Source: Hydractinia symbiolongicarpus (lineage: Eukaryota; Cnidaria; Hydrozoa; Anthoathecata; Hydractiniidae). From it: a stretch of 64,000 bases of DNA. The notes below the pieces were generated by a model that was given only the letters and a program-made list of their open reading frames with translations, was not told the origin of the DNA and made no database searches. This document shows positions 17,801-29,468 of the stretch, piece by piece. The stretch's first letter is position 1, and each line of letters starts with the position of its first letter. The DNA is taken from contig NC_079888.1 of the NCBI RefSeq assembly GCF_029227915.1, positions 16,594,001 to 16,658,000 of the forward strand. The letters are read 5' to 3'. Made by a program: the position numbers and the translations under genes.

Positions 17801-17926
17801 TGTTAACATCCTACTGTCTGACTCTAACAATGCAGTTCATTTATGTTTATTATATGTTTGTATATTTATAGGTATTAATATAAAGTGGTGGGTTTATCTA
17901 TCTCTATTAACATTTACGAGTTTTCA
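17801..17926 (+). repeat. Right LTR
   Basis: 126 bp, TGTTAACATCC to GAGTTTTCA, with one substitution relative to the left LTR. It is followed by the AACG duplication. Confidence 0.93.
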
Positions 17927-18126
17927 AACGCTCTGATAGAATAGTTTGAAAATGTTTTTAACAAAAAACACCAGTGTTCTTTATTTTAGCGCAGTTAGTT
18001 CTGTAATGCAGAAAAATGTTGGAATTTACAGCGTCGTTGAAAAATTTCTTACAGCATGCTATAAAATTAAACTGATTTCATTTTTGGAACATTGTTTCGG
18101 CTATTAAATACAAGAATGTTAAAACT

Positions 18127-18195
18127 GAGTGAGTCGGTAGCTCAGATGCTCAGTTCTGGTTTTTGGGGTTCATGAGTTTAAACATCCCCCACTTG
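18127..18195 (+). mobile_element. Possible tRNA-derived SINE head
   Basis: GGTAGCTCAGATGCTCAG resembles a pol III A box, and GAGTTTAAACATCCC about 35 bases later resembles a decayed B box. An A-rich stretch follows. No flanking duplication was identified. The rest of 17.93-20.16 kb shows no gene I can support. Confidence 0.3.
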
Positions 18196-19502
18196 TCTCC
18201 AACATAAAAATAATATAAAAGAAAGAGTAAAGCTCGCAAGTCACAAAAAATATAAATTCTCGTCGAAAAACAAGTAACTACTAATGAACAAGCCAATGGT
18301 AATTGATCTACGGTTTTCCCAAGCCACATCTATAGATGATGGTTTACTTAGTTACACTTTTTGCGAACTGACGTTACTTTTCTAATTCGTACCCTGCTAG
18401 ACTCAATGAAACTGTTTTGCTATTATGTACGTAAACTATTTTGAATTAAAATAAAAGATTGATTACAAAAATGGGAATATGGAAATTGATGTAATCGTAA
18501 TTAAGTCTATTTCAGGCAAACATATTAGCTAGATTGATAGATGTGCAGATTTGACAAGGCTTCCCTCACAATCCTACAAATATACAGGGCTATACCCTGC
18601 TTATTTTTTCGAAGAGGGTCAGTCGAAAGGCACCCAAAAACATCTGCACTTTTTACAACATATGCAGCCAAAATGAATCCAATACCATGGGTAATGTGGG
18701 AGTAAGTAAGATCGACTCCGTAAAGCTGTGCATGATATACTTCTGCATAAGAGCTCTACTTACTACGACTAGCAATAATAACACTGGATTATCTTACCTG
18801 ATAACAAGATCTTACCAGATTAACTTCTAGAATAAGCTACAACACAACTTTTACTAACAGCAGAACAAAAGAATGGTAGCTAGCTACATACATTTAGTAT
18901 AACAAAGTGAAGTGGCTTAAATAGCTAAGGGTTTTCAACTCAATGAGGTATGTTTAACCAAGACCTTCTGGAACTTATAAAGTTAATGAAATGTTACCAA
19001 TGATGTTACATTCTATTTGTCTATTTGTGTCACTTTTCTGATTCGATATAGCCATAGTTTTATTCCTCTTTTTGTATTAGCCAATTTTTGTCATTGATTT
19101 TAAGTTGTTTTATTCTTTATTTAAAATATATGTTAATCTACTCTATGTAATTGTATATAGCTACAGTTTATTTAATAATAAAAAATGCTTACACTTTTAT
19201 TTACAATTGGCGTCATAATGACACAGCATGCAACTCATGATGCCATTTTGGAAAGTTCTCAGTGCACGCTATCTTGTAACCATAAATGCTTAATAAGCCT
19301 GGTTTCCACTAGCCATCTTTTTGTAGGGAACACAATGCTTTTACCTGAAGCAAATAGATTATTTTTGAGCTAGTACCTTGTAAAATATTGGGAAATTTAA
19401 ATATATTAGCGATTGCGGAGCAAAAATTGGTCCCTTATGTTGGCAAGCGAAAATCTGTGCGCAATACTCAATGCAAAAAACAGGTCTACATGGCATTCTT
19501 GA

Positions 19503-19606
19503 CCCCAGAGCTCTACTATCTCAATGTTTTTTAATGATAGGCTACCGAAAATAACTGTCCCAGAGCTCTTTTAGGTAAACCTGAAAGTCTCGAAGAGCTC
19601 TGGGTA
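19503..19606. repeat. Short inverted repeat built on CCCAGAGCTCT
   Basis: CCCAGAGCTCT at about 19503, again in the same orientation near 19558, and as AGAGCTCTGGG at about 19596. The core AGAGCTCT is itself palindromic. It may be a fragment of a small inverted-repeat element. Confidence 0.4.
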
Positions 19607-20165
19607 CGAAAATGTCGACGGAAGGAAAATGAATTATAGTTTAGCGGTTTACAACTCTCCTAGGGTTTCTTCTTTAGAATATTGGAAAGGCAGATGCAGA
19701 GCCATTCTACGGCTTGTATGACAACATGCAATCGTTTTTACCAGTTAAAACGGCAAACACAACGTAAAAAAAATAATTTATATATATATTTTACACAATT
19801 CTCGCATTTCAACAAAATTTATAGAAAACATTGCAGAGCTTAAGTTTTTTCAGGATGCTTCTTTGTTTACATGATTTTCCAGCAACGTTGCGTTGATTTC
19901 GAACATGCGTGGTTAACTTTAAAATAAATATTTGCCACTCTCGCCGTTTGGGTATAAAAAAAAGAGATGGGGAACGCTGAGGTGATGATGGCTCGTTTAA
20001 GGTATTAAGAGATTTTTTTTATTTTAAATTATTACACGGGGCTCATCTTCGGACTAAGCAAGTCTTTAGTTACTGACTACATGTTAAACACTCTAAAGAC
20101 TAGACATTCTTGTACCCAGACGTCTTAAGATGAATCTGGAAAATGTTGTTCTCTATTATATTCTT

Positions 20166-20825
20166 ACTAGTCGTCCGTAGATATATTCACAGGATGCCTG
20201 TCCTTTGTATATCGCATTACGTGTTACCATGACAGACTAACAAACAGACAGACGACGCCTATTGTTATAGAGACTAGTCGCCAACACTTGAGAAAACCCA
20301 CAGGGTCGTCCGTCTTTTGTATATCGCTTACGTGTTACCATAACAGGCAGACAAACAGACAGAAGACCGCTATTATTATAGAGACTAGTCGTTAACCTGT
20401 GGAAAAATCCACGTGGTCGCCCGTCGCGTTCGCTCGTCCTTTAAATTTACCCGTCGCAACAAAGTGGATAAAAATATGTCGCATTTAATATTCGTGCGCA
20501 TTTTAAAAACTTCCGTGCTTCCGTTAATGGACGCAGCTTTCGCAGACTCACAGACAGAATACGAATATTATTAAAGAGCCCAGCAGTTAACCCGTGAAAA
20601 AATCCACGGAGCTGTCTGTGTTTTATTTATCGTATTTTATGTTTCCGTAAAAAAAAGACAAACAAGCGCACGAACAGACAGACGAAGGCTATTATGAAAG
20701 AGAGTAGCCGAAAACGTGTAGAAAAATCCGAGGTGATCGCTGGTCCTTTATATACTGCATTTCGTGTTACAGCAACACAGCGTTTACCTCGTGGACAGAC
20801 AGACAAAATACGGATATTAGAGAAG
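20166..20825. repeat. Degenerate ~111-bp tandem repeat, about five units
   Basis: Units begin near 20166, 20273, 20384, 20576 and 20703. They share an ACTAGTCG-like start, an AAAATCCACGG-like segment, TTTGTATATCGC, CGTGTTACCAT and ACAAACAGACAGACGA-like ends. The third unit carries about 80 extra bases. Units are far more diverged than those of the neighbouring tRNA array, so this is an older repeat at the array edge. Confidence 0.65.
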
Positions 20826-21040
20826 AAAAGAGCGTACACTATACACATTATACACAGCATCTTTCAAATTAATAAATCGAACAAAGGAAGGAACAAAAAA
20901 ATATCGTTTTAATAACATTTTTTAGGGATATTTCATTTTATAAGGACAAGAAAAAAAAACTGTACCGCTTTCCCTGGAACTTTATTGTCGTTCTTCTCTC
21001 AATTATACTACAAAAAACACTGTTTAAAGGATACAAAACA

Positions 21041-21106
21041 GACGCAGTGGTCAAGTGGTAAGGCGTCGTGAACCGAAGATCACCAGTTAAAACCTCGTCT
21101 GTGCCT
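21041..21106 (+). pseudogene. Array-edge tRNA-Thr remnant
   Basis: First recognisable tRNA copy. The acceptor 5' strand reads GACGCAG, several anticodon-arm bases are deleted so no seven-base loop exists, and the T loop reads CAGTTAAAACC. It is not functional. Confidence 0.85.
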
Positions 21107-22332
21107 AAATTATTTGGACGCCTTTTCCGGGCGCAGATATGCCTTTGAAGAGAAATAAGTGAAGAGATTGGATGAATTTACTGACGTATTGTCCTCGAAG
21201 TCAAAGGAAATAAACAAGACTGAATCAGCAATGGAGTGGAGAAGATTTAAGCATAAATTGCAGAAAGTTATAAAAAGTTTTATACAGGCAACTCCAAAAT
21301 TCATACATATGGAACAACACAGGAACGTATAAAATACTTTGCTTCGGTAATTTTGAACCTGACATAGGTTTACCGTGTCCTCCATTAACATTTGATCACT
21401 TGCATAAAAAGTTACGAGTGATACTGACAGAAAATGTGCCAAAGGATACAAAACAAGCGCAGTGGCCGAGTGGTAAGGCGTCGGTCTCGTAAACCAAAGA
21501 TCACGAGTTCGAACCTCGACTGTGCCTAATTTTTGTGGACGACTTTTTCGGAGTGTTCCTGACAAGTCTGCAGATATGCCTTAGAAGAGAAATAAGACAA
21601 GGGATTGGATGAAATTACCGGCGTATGGTCTTCCAAGTCAAAGGAAATAAACAGGACTGAATCAACAATGGAGTTGGGAACATCTAGGCAAAAATTGCAC
21701 AAAGTTATAAACATTTTATACAGAAAAGTCTAAATTTCCTGTAGATCAAACAACACAGCAACGTGTAAGAAACTGTGCACTATTAAATTTGAACGTGACC
21801 TAAGCTTAGCGAGTTCACTATTAATTTTGAGTACTTGTATAAAAAGTTAATAATGCTGAAAGGCGGATGGAAAATACACCAAAGGATACAACACAGGCGC
21901 AGTGGCCAAGTGGTAAGGCGTCGGTCTCGTATACAGAAAGTCACGACTTCGATCCTCGTCCGTGCCTAAGTTATATGGGTGCGTTTGCCGGAGTTTTCCA
22001 GACGTAACGTGCAGATATGACTTAGAAGTGAAAGAAGTCAAGAAATTGGACGAAACACCAGGGGTATGGTTCTCCAAGTCAAGGGAAATAAACTGGACTG
22101 AATCGGCAATGGAGTTGGGAACATCTAAGCATAAATTGCCCAAAGTTATAAACCGTTTATACAAGAAACTCCAAAATTCCTATATATCGAATAACACAGG
22201 AACGGGTAAGTTTCTTTGCACCGTTAAATTTGATTCTGACAAAGGCCTAGCGAGTTCACTATTAACGTTTGAGTGCTTGCGTGAAAAGTTAATAATGATG
22301 CGGATGGAAAATGTACCAAAGGATGCAAAACA

Positions 22333-22404
22333 GGCGCAGTGGCCAAGTGGTAAGGCGTCGGTCTAGTAAACTGAAGATCACAAGTTCGAACCTCGACTGT
22401 GCCT
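22333..22404 (+). pseudogene. tRNA-Thr-like copy with AGT anticodon (block I)
   Basis: The anticodon loop reads CTAGTAA, so the anticodon is AGT instead of CGT, still threonine. The anticodon stem TCGGT/ACTGA pairs with one G-U. The T stem ACAAG/CTCGA has two mismatches, which argues against function. Confidence 0.65.
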
Positions 22405-23208
22405 AAATTATTTGGACGACTTTTGCGGAAATTTCCTGACAAAGTGTGCAGATATGCCTTAGAAGAGAAAAAAGGCAAGGGATTGGATGAAATTTTATGG
22501 GAATGGTCCTCCAAGTCAAAGGAAATAAACAGGACTGAATCGGCAATGGGGTTGAGAAGACTTAAGCATAAAATGCACAATGTTATAAAAGGTTTTATAC
22601 AAGAAAGCCCGAAATTCCTGCAGATCAAGAAACACAACAACGTGTAAGATACTTTGCGCTATTAAATTTGAACGTAAAGTAGGATTAGCGAGTTCACTAT
22701 TAACTTTTGAGTACTTGCATAAAAAGTTAGAAATGCCGCGAATGGAAAATATACCAAAGGTTAATAAACAGGCGCAGTGGCCAAGTGGTAAGGCGTTGGT
22801 CTCGTAAACCGAAGATGACGAGTTCAAACCTCGTCTGGGCCTAAACTATATCGATGCATTTTTCGGAGTTTTCAGGACATAACGTGCAGATATGCCTTAG
22901 AAGACAAATAAGACAAGGGATTGGATGAAATTTCCGGCGTACTGTCCTCGAAGGCAAAGGAAAGAAACAGGACCGAGTCGGGAAAGAAGTTGAGAAGATT
23001 TAAGCATAAATTGCACAAAGTTATAAAAAGTTTTATACAAGAAAGCCCGAAATTCTTGTAGGTCGAACAACACGGCAACGTGTAAGATAGTTTGCGCTAT
23101 TTAATTTGAACGTGACCTAGGTTTAGCCAGTTCATTATTAACTTTTAAGTGCTTGCATAAGAAGTTAATAATGTTGCGGATGGAAGATGTACCAAAGCAT
23201 GCAAAACA

Positions 23209-23280
23209 GGCGCAGTGGCCAAGTGGTAAGGCGTCGGACTCGTAAACCGAAGATCACGAGTTCGATCCTCGTCTGTGCCT
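23209..23280 (+). pseudogene. Near-intact tRNA-Thr(CGT), anticodon stem mismatch
   Basis: All arms pair except the base pair closing the anticodon loop (A31 against A39), which opens the loop. The same change is at 32692-32763 and 43121-43192. It might still be charged; I rate it as probably impaired. Confidence 0.5.
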
Positions 23281-23645
23281 AAGTTATATGTGTGCGTTTG
23301 CCGGAGTTTTCCAGACATAACGTGCAGATATGACTTAGAAGTGAAAGAAGTCAAGAAATTGGATGAAGCACCTGGCGTATTGTTCTCCAAATCAAAGGAA
23401 ATGAACAGGACTTAATTGGCAATGGAGTGGGGAACATCTAAGCATAAATTGCACAAAGTTATAAACCCTTTATACAGGAAAGCCCGAAATTCCTGTATAT
23501 CGCATAACACTGCAACGTCTAAGACACTTTGCTTCGGTAATTTTGAAACTGACATAGGCTTAGCGAGTTCATTATTAACTTTTGATCACTTGCATAAAAA
23601 GTTAAAAATGATACAGATGGAGAATATACCAAAGGTTGCTAAACA

Positions 23646-23717
23646 GGCGCAGTGGCCAAGTGGTAAGGCGTTGGTCTCGTAAACCGAAGATCACGAGTTC
23701 GAACCTCGTCTGTGCCT
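23646..23717 (+). tRNA. tRNA-Thr(CGT)
   Basis: Seventy-two bases with a complete cloverleaf. Acceptor GGCGCAG/CTGTGCC (one G-U) with U73; D stem GCC/GGC with a loop AAGTGGTAA; anticodon stem TTGGT/ACCGA (one U-G) with loop CTCGTAA, anticodon CGT for ACG codons; T arm ACGAG/CTCGT with loop TTCGAAC. Boxes A (TGGCCAAGTGG) and B (GTTCGAACC) are canonical for pol III. CCA is not encoded, as in eukaryotes, and there is no intron. The first TTTT lies about 36 bases downstream. Confidence 0.75.
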
Positions 23718-24641
23718 AAATTATATGGATGCGTTTGCCGGAGTGTTCCAGACATAACATGCAGATATGCCTTAGAATTGAAAGAAGTCAAAAAATTGGA
23801 TGAAATTTCTGGCGGTTTGTCCTCGAAGTCAAAGGAAATAAACAGGACTGAATCGGGAAGGGAGTTGAAAAGGTTTAAGCATAAATTGCACAAAGTTATA
23901 AAAGGTTTTATGCAGGAAAGCCCGAAATTCTTGTAGGTCGAACAACACAGCAACGTGTAAGATGCTTTGCACAATTAAATTTGAACGTAAAGTAGGCTTA
24001 GCGAGTTCACTATTAACTTTTGAGTGCTTGCATAAAAAGTTAAAATGACGCGGATGGAAAATATACCAAAGGATGGAAAACAGGCGCAGTGGCCAAGTGG
24101 TAAGGCGTCGGTTTCGTAAACCGAAGATCAAGACTTCGAACCTTGTCTGTGCCTAAACTATGTGGATGCTTTTGCCGGAGTGTTCCAGACATAACATGCA
24201 GATATGCCTTAGAATTGAAAGAAGTCAAACCAAGAAGTCAAACCGAAGATCAAGACTTTGAACCTCGTCTGTGCCTAAACTATATGGATGCTTTTGGCGG
24301 AGTTTTCTGGACATAACGTGCAGATATGCCTTAGAAGAGAAGTAAGACAAGGGATTGGATGAATTTTCTGGCGTATTATTTTCGAAGTCAAAGGAAAGAA
24401 ACAGGACTGAATCGGGAAAGGAGTTGAGAAGATTTAAGCATAAAATACACAAAGTTATAAAAGTTTTATACAGGAAAGCCCGAAATTCTTGTAGATCGAA
24501 CAACACAGCAACGTGTAAGATAGTTTGCACTATTTAGTTTGATCGTGACAAAGGCTTAGCGAGTTCAATATTAACTTTTGAGTGCTTGCATAAAAAGTTA
24601 ATGATGATGCTGATGGAGTATATACAAAAGGATGCAAAACA

Positions 24642-24713
24642 GGCGCAGTGGCCAAGTGGTAAGGCGTCGGTCTCGTAAACCGAAGATCACGAGTTCGATC
24701 CTCGTCTGTGCCT
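24642..24713 (+). tRNA. tRNA-Thr(CGT)
   Basis: Complete cloverleaf with Watson-Crick anticodon stem TCGGT/ACCGA and T loop TTCGATC. It is one of the best-paired copies in the array. The spacer downstream starts AAGTTATATGGGTG. Confidence 0.78.
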
Positions 24714-25515
24714 AAGTTATATGGGTGCGTTTGCCGGAGTTTTCCAGACATAACGTGCAGATATGAGTTAGAAGAGAAAGAAGACAAGAAATTGGATGAA
24801 GCACCTGGCGTATTGTTCTCCAAATCAAAGGAAATGAACTGGACTGAATTGGCAATGGACTGGGGAACATCTAAGCATAAGGTGCACAAAGTTATAAACC
24901 TTTTATACAGGAAACTCCAAAATTCTTATATATCGAATAACACAGCAACGGGAAAGTTACTATAAAACGTTAAATTTGATCGTGACAAAAGCTTAGCGAG
25001 TTCATTGTTAACTTGTGAGTGCTTGCATAAAATGTCAATAATGATGCTGATGGGGAATATACCAAAGGTTACTAAACAGCCACAGTGGCCAAGTGGTATG
25101 GCGTCGGTTTCGTAAACCGAAGATCAAGACTTCGAACCTTTTCTGTGCCTAAACTATGTGGATGCTTTTGGCGGAGTGTTCCAGACATAACATGCAGATA
25201 TGCCTTAGAATTGAAAGAAGTCAAGAAATTGGATGAAATTTCTGGCGTATTGTCCTCGCAGTCAAAGGAAATAAACAGGACTGAATCGGGAATGGAGTTG
25301 AGAAGATTTAAGCAGAAATTACACAAAGTTGTAAACATTTTATACAGGAAACTCCAAAATTCCTATATATCGAATAACACAGCAACGGGTAAGTTACTTT
25401 ACACCGTTAAATTTGATCGTGTCAAAAGCTTAGCGAGTTCATTGTTAACTTGTGAGTGTTTGCATAAAATGATAATAATTATGCGGATGGGGAATATATC
25501 AAAGGTTACTAAACA

Positions 25516-25587
25516 GGCGCAGTGGTCAAGCGGTAAGGCGTCGGTCTCGTAAACCGAAGATCACGAGTTCGAACCTCGTCTGTGCCT
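25516..25587 (+). tRNA. tRNA-Thr(CGT)
   Basis: Complete cloverleaf. It differs by GTC in the D stem (U-G pair with GGC) and C in the D loop (AAGCGGTAA), both tolerated. T loop TTCGAAC. Confidence 0.74.
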
Positions 25588-26456
25588 AAATTATATGGAT
25601 GCGATTGCCGGAGTTTTCCAGACATAACATGCAGATATGCCTTAGAATTGAAAGAAGTCAAACCAAGAAGTCAAACCGAAGATCAAGACTTTGAACCTCG
25701 TCTGTGCCTAAACTATATGGATGCTTTTGGCGGAGTTTTCTGGACATAACGTGCAGATATGCCTTAGAAGAGAAGTAAGACTAGGGATCGGATGAATTTT
25801 CTGGCGTATTATTCTCGAAGTCAAAGGAAAGAAACAGGACTGAATCGGGAATGGAGTTGAGCAGATTTATGCATAAGTTGCACAAAGTTATAAACCTTTT
25901 ATACAGGAAACTCCAAAATTCCTATATATCGAATAACACAGCAACGGGTAAGTTACTTTGCACCGTTAAATTTGATCGTGAGAAAAGCCTAGCGAGTTCA
26001 TTGTTAACTTGTGAGTGCTTGCATAAAATGTTAATAATGATGCGAATGGGGAATATACCAAAGGTTATTAAACAGGCGCAGTGGCCAAGTGGTAAGGCGT
26101 CGGTCTCGTAAACCGAGGATCACGTCTTCGAACCTCGACTGTGCCTAAATTATGTGGACGACTTCTGCGGAAATTTCCGGACATAACGTGCAGATATGCC
26201 TGAGAAGAGAAATAAGACAAGGGATTGGATGAATTTTTCGGGGTATGGTCCTCCAAGTCCAACAAAATAAACAGGACTGAATCGGGAATGGAGTTGAGAA
26301 GATTTAAGCATTAATTGCACAAAGTTATAAAATGTTTTATGCAGGAAAGCGCGAAATTCTTTTAGATCGAACAGCACGGCAAAGTGTAAGTTACTTTGCA
26401 TTACTTAGATTGAACGTGACCTAGGCCTAGCGCGTTCGCTATTAACTTTTTTTTCG

Positions 26457-26496
26457 CGTAAACCGAAGATCACGAGTTCGATCCTCGTCTGTGCCT
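26457..26496 (+). pseudogene. Truncated tRNA: 3' half only, behind a T8 tract
   Basis: Eight T residues (26447-26454) and CG are followed by the tRNA from inside the anticodon loop (CGTAAACCGA) to its 3' end, with an intact T arm. The acceptor 5' strand, D arm and 5' anticodon stem are deleted. This truncated form is one of the three monomers in each trimer (also near 28.12, 29.79, 31.01, 36.89, 47.32, 51.42, 52.65, 53.87, 55.10 kb). Confidence 0.85.
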
Positions 26497-27298
26497 AAGT
26501 TATGTGGGTGCGTTTGCCGGAGTTTTCCACACATAACATGCAGATATGCCTTAGAATTGTAAGAAGTCAAAAAATTGGATGAAAGTTCTGGCGTATTGTC
26601 CTCGAAGTCAAAGGAATTAACAGGACTGGATCGGGAATGGAGTTGAGAAGATTTAAGCATAAAATGCACAAAGTTATAAAACGTTTTATACAAGAAAGTC
26701 CGAAATTCCTGTAGATCAAAAAACACAGCAACGTGTAAGATACTTTGCACTATTTAGTTTGAACGTGACCTAGGCTTAGCAAGTTCATTATTAACTTTTG
26801 AGTAGTTGAATAAAAAGTTTAAAATGATACGGATGGAAAATATACCAAAGATTACTAAACAGGCGCAGTGGCCAAGTGGTATGGCGTCGGTTTCGTAAAC
26901 CGAAGATCAAGACTTCGAACCTCGTCTGTGCCTAAACTATATGGATGCTTTTGGCGGAGTGTTCCAGACATAACATGCAGATATGCCTTAGAATTGAAAG
27001 AAGTCAAAAAATTGGATGAAATTTCTGGCGCATTGTCCTCGAAGTCAAAGGAAATAACAGGACTGAATCGGGAATGGAGTTGAGAAGATTTAAGCATAAA
27101 ATTCCCAAAGTTATAAAACGTTTTATACAAGAAAGTCCGAAATTCCTGTAGATCAAAAAACACAGCAACGTGTAAGATACTTTACACCGTTAAATTTGAT
27201 CGTGACAAAAGCTTAGCGAGTTCATTGTTAACTTGTGAGTGTTTGCATAAAATGATAATAATGATGCGAATGGGGAATATACCAAAGGTTGCTAAACA

Positions 27299-27370
27299 GG
27301 CGCGGTGGCCAAGTGGTAAGGCGTCGGTCTCGTAAACCGAAGATCACGAGTTCGAACCTCGTCTGTGCCT
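27299..27370 (+). tRNA. tRNA-Thr(CGT), G6-U67 variant
   Basis: Complete cloverleaf in which acceptor position 6 is G and pairs with U67. All other arms match the array consensus. Confidence 0.73.
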
Positions 27371-29396
27371 AAATTATATGGATGCGTTTGCCGGAGTATT
27401 CCAGACATAACATGCAGTTATGCATTAGAATTGAAAGAAGTCCAGAAGTTTGATGACATTTCTGGCGTATTGTCTTTGAAGTCAAAGGAAATAAACAGGA
27501 CTGAATCGGGAATGGAGTTGAGAAGATTTAGGCAGCAATTACACAAACTTATAAACATTTTATACAGGAAACTCCAAAATTCCTATATATCGAATAACAC
27601 AGCAACGGGTTAGTTACTTTGCACCGTTAAATTGGATCGTGAGAAAAGCCTAGCGAGTTCATTGTTAACTTGTGAGTGCTTGCATAAAATTTTAATAATG
27701 ATGCGGTTGGAGAATATACCAAAGGTTATTAAACAGGCGCAGTGGCCAAGTGGTAAGGCGTCGGTCTCGTAAACCGAGGATCACGTCTTCGAACCTCGAC
27801 TGTGCCTAAATTATGTGGACGACTTTTGCAGAAATTTCCGGACATAACGTGCAGATATGCCTTAGAAGAGAAATAAGACAAGGGATTGGATGATTTTTCC
27901 GGGGTATGGTCCTCCAAGTCTAAGGAAATAAACAGGACTGAATCGGGAATGGAGTTGAGAATATTTAAGCATTAATTGCACAAAGTTATAAAATGTTTTA
28001 TGCAGGAAAGCGCGAAATTCTTGTAGATCGAACAACACGGCAAAGTGTAAGTTACTTTGCATTACTTAGATTTAACGTGACCTAGGCCTAGCGCGTTTGC
28101 TATTAACTTTTTTTTCGCGAAAACCGAAGATCACGAGTTCGATCCTCGTCTGTGCCTAAGTTATGTGGGTGCGTTTGCCGGAGTTTTCCACACATAACGT
28201 GCAGATATGACTTAGAAGTGAAAGAAGTCAAGAAATTGGATGAAGCACATAGCGTATTGTTTTCCAAATCAAAGGAAATAAACAGGACTGAATCGGGAAT
28301 GGAGTTGAGCAGATTTATGCATAAGTTGCACAAAGTTATAAACCTTTTTTACAGGAAACTCCAAAATTCCTATATATCGAATAACACAGCAACGGGTAAG
28401 TTACCTTACACCTTTAAATTTGATCGTGACAAAAGCTTAGCGAGTTTATTGTTAACTTGTGAGTGCTTGTATAAAATGTTAATAATGATGCTGATGGAGT
28501 ATATACTAAAGGTTACTAAACAGGCGCAGTGGCCAAGTGGTAAGGCGTCGGTTTCGTAAACCGAAAATCAAGACTTCGAACCTCATTTGTGCCTAAACTA
28601 TATGGATGCTTTTGGCGGAGTGTTCCAGACATAACATGCAGATATGCCTTAGAATTGAAAGAAGTCAAAAAATTGGATGAAATCTCTGGCGTATTGTCCT
28701 TGAGGTCAAAGGAATTAACAGGACTGAATCGGGAATGGAGTTGAGAAGATTTAAGCATAAAATGCACAAAGTTATAAAACGTTTTATACAAGAAAGTCCG
28801 AAATTCCTGTAGCTCAAAAAACACAGCAACCTGTATGATACTTTTCACTATTTACTTTGAACGTGACCTAGGCTTAGCCAGTTCATTATTAACTTTAGAG
28901 TAGTTGAATAAAAAGTTTAAAATGATGCGGATGGAAAATATACCAAAGGTTACTAAACAGGCGCAGTGGCCAAGTGGTATGGCGTCGGTTTCGTAAACCG
29001 AAGATCAAGTCTTCGAACCCCGTCTGTGCCTAAACTATATAGATGCTTTTGGCGGAGTTTTGTGGACATAACGTGCAGACATGCCTTAGAAGAGAAATAA
29101 GACAAGAGATTGGTTAAAGTTTCCGGCGTATTGTCCTCGAAGTCAAAAGAAATAAACAGGACTGAATCGGGAATGGAGTTGAGCAGATTTAAGAATAAAA
29201 TGCACAAAGTTATAAAAAGTTTTATACAACAAGGCCGGAATTCCTGTAGATCGAACAACACAACAACGGGTAAGTTACTTTACACCGTTAAATTTGATCG
29301 TGACAAAAGCTTAGCAAGTTCATTGTTAACTTGTGAGTGTTTGCATAAAATGATAATAATGATGCGAATGGGGCATATACCAAAGGTTGCTAAACA

Positions 29397-29468
29397 GGCG
29401 CAGTAGCCAAGTGATAAGGCGTCGGTCTCGTAAACCGAAGATCACGAGTTCGAACCTCGTCTGTGCCT
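29397..29468 (+). pseudogene. Near-intact tRNA-Thr(CGT), altered D loop
   Basis: All stems pair, but the D loop reads AAGTGATAA, so the second of the conserved GG pair that contacts the T loop is A, and the A box loses its last G. The same version recurs at 30621, 39826, 41050 and 50255. Confidence 0.5.

Larger units (their letters stand above)
14266..17926 (+). mobile_element. Ty1/copia LTR retrotransposon lacking the reverse transcriptase core
   Basis: A 3,661-bp element with 126-bp direct LTRs that start TG and end CA and differ at a single base, so the insertion is young. A tRNA-iMet-type primer binding site follows the left LTR, and a purine tract precedes the right one. Four bases, AACG, are duplicated on both sides (14262-14265, 17927-17930). 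Domain order is gag, protease, integrase, RT tail, RNase H, as in copia. The region between integrase and the RT tail that should carry the YxDD active site is absent. The very short LTRs recall the GalEa clade; that placement is only a suggestion. Confidence 0.92.

Noticed and set aside
17712-17936. 74-residue frame across the right LTR
   Set aside because: Runs through the polypurine tract and LTR; no copia element encodes a protein there.
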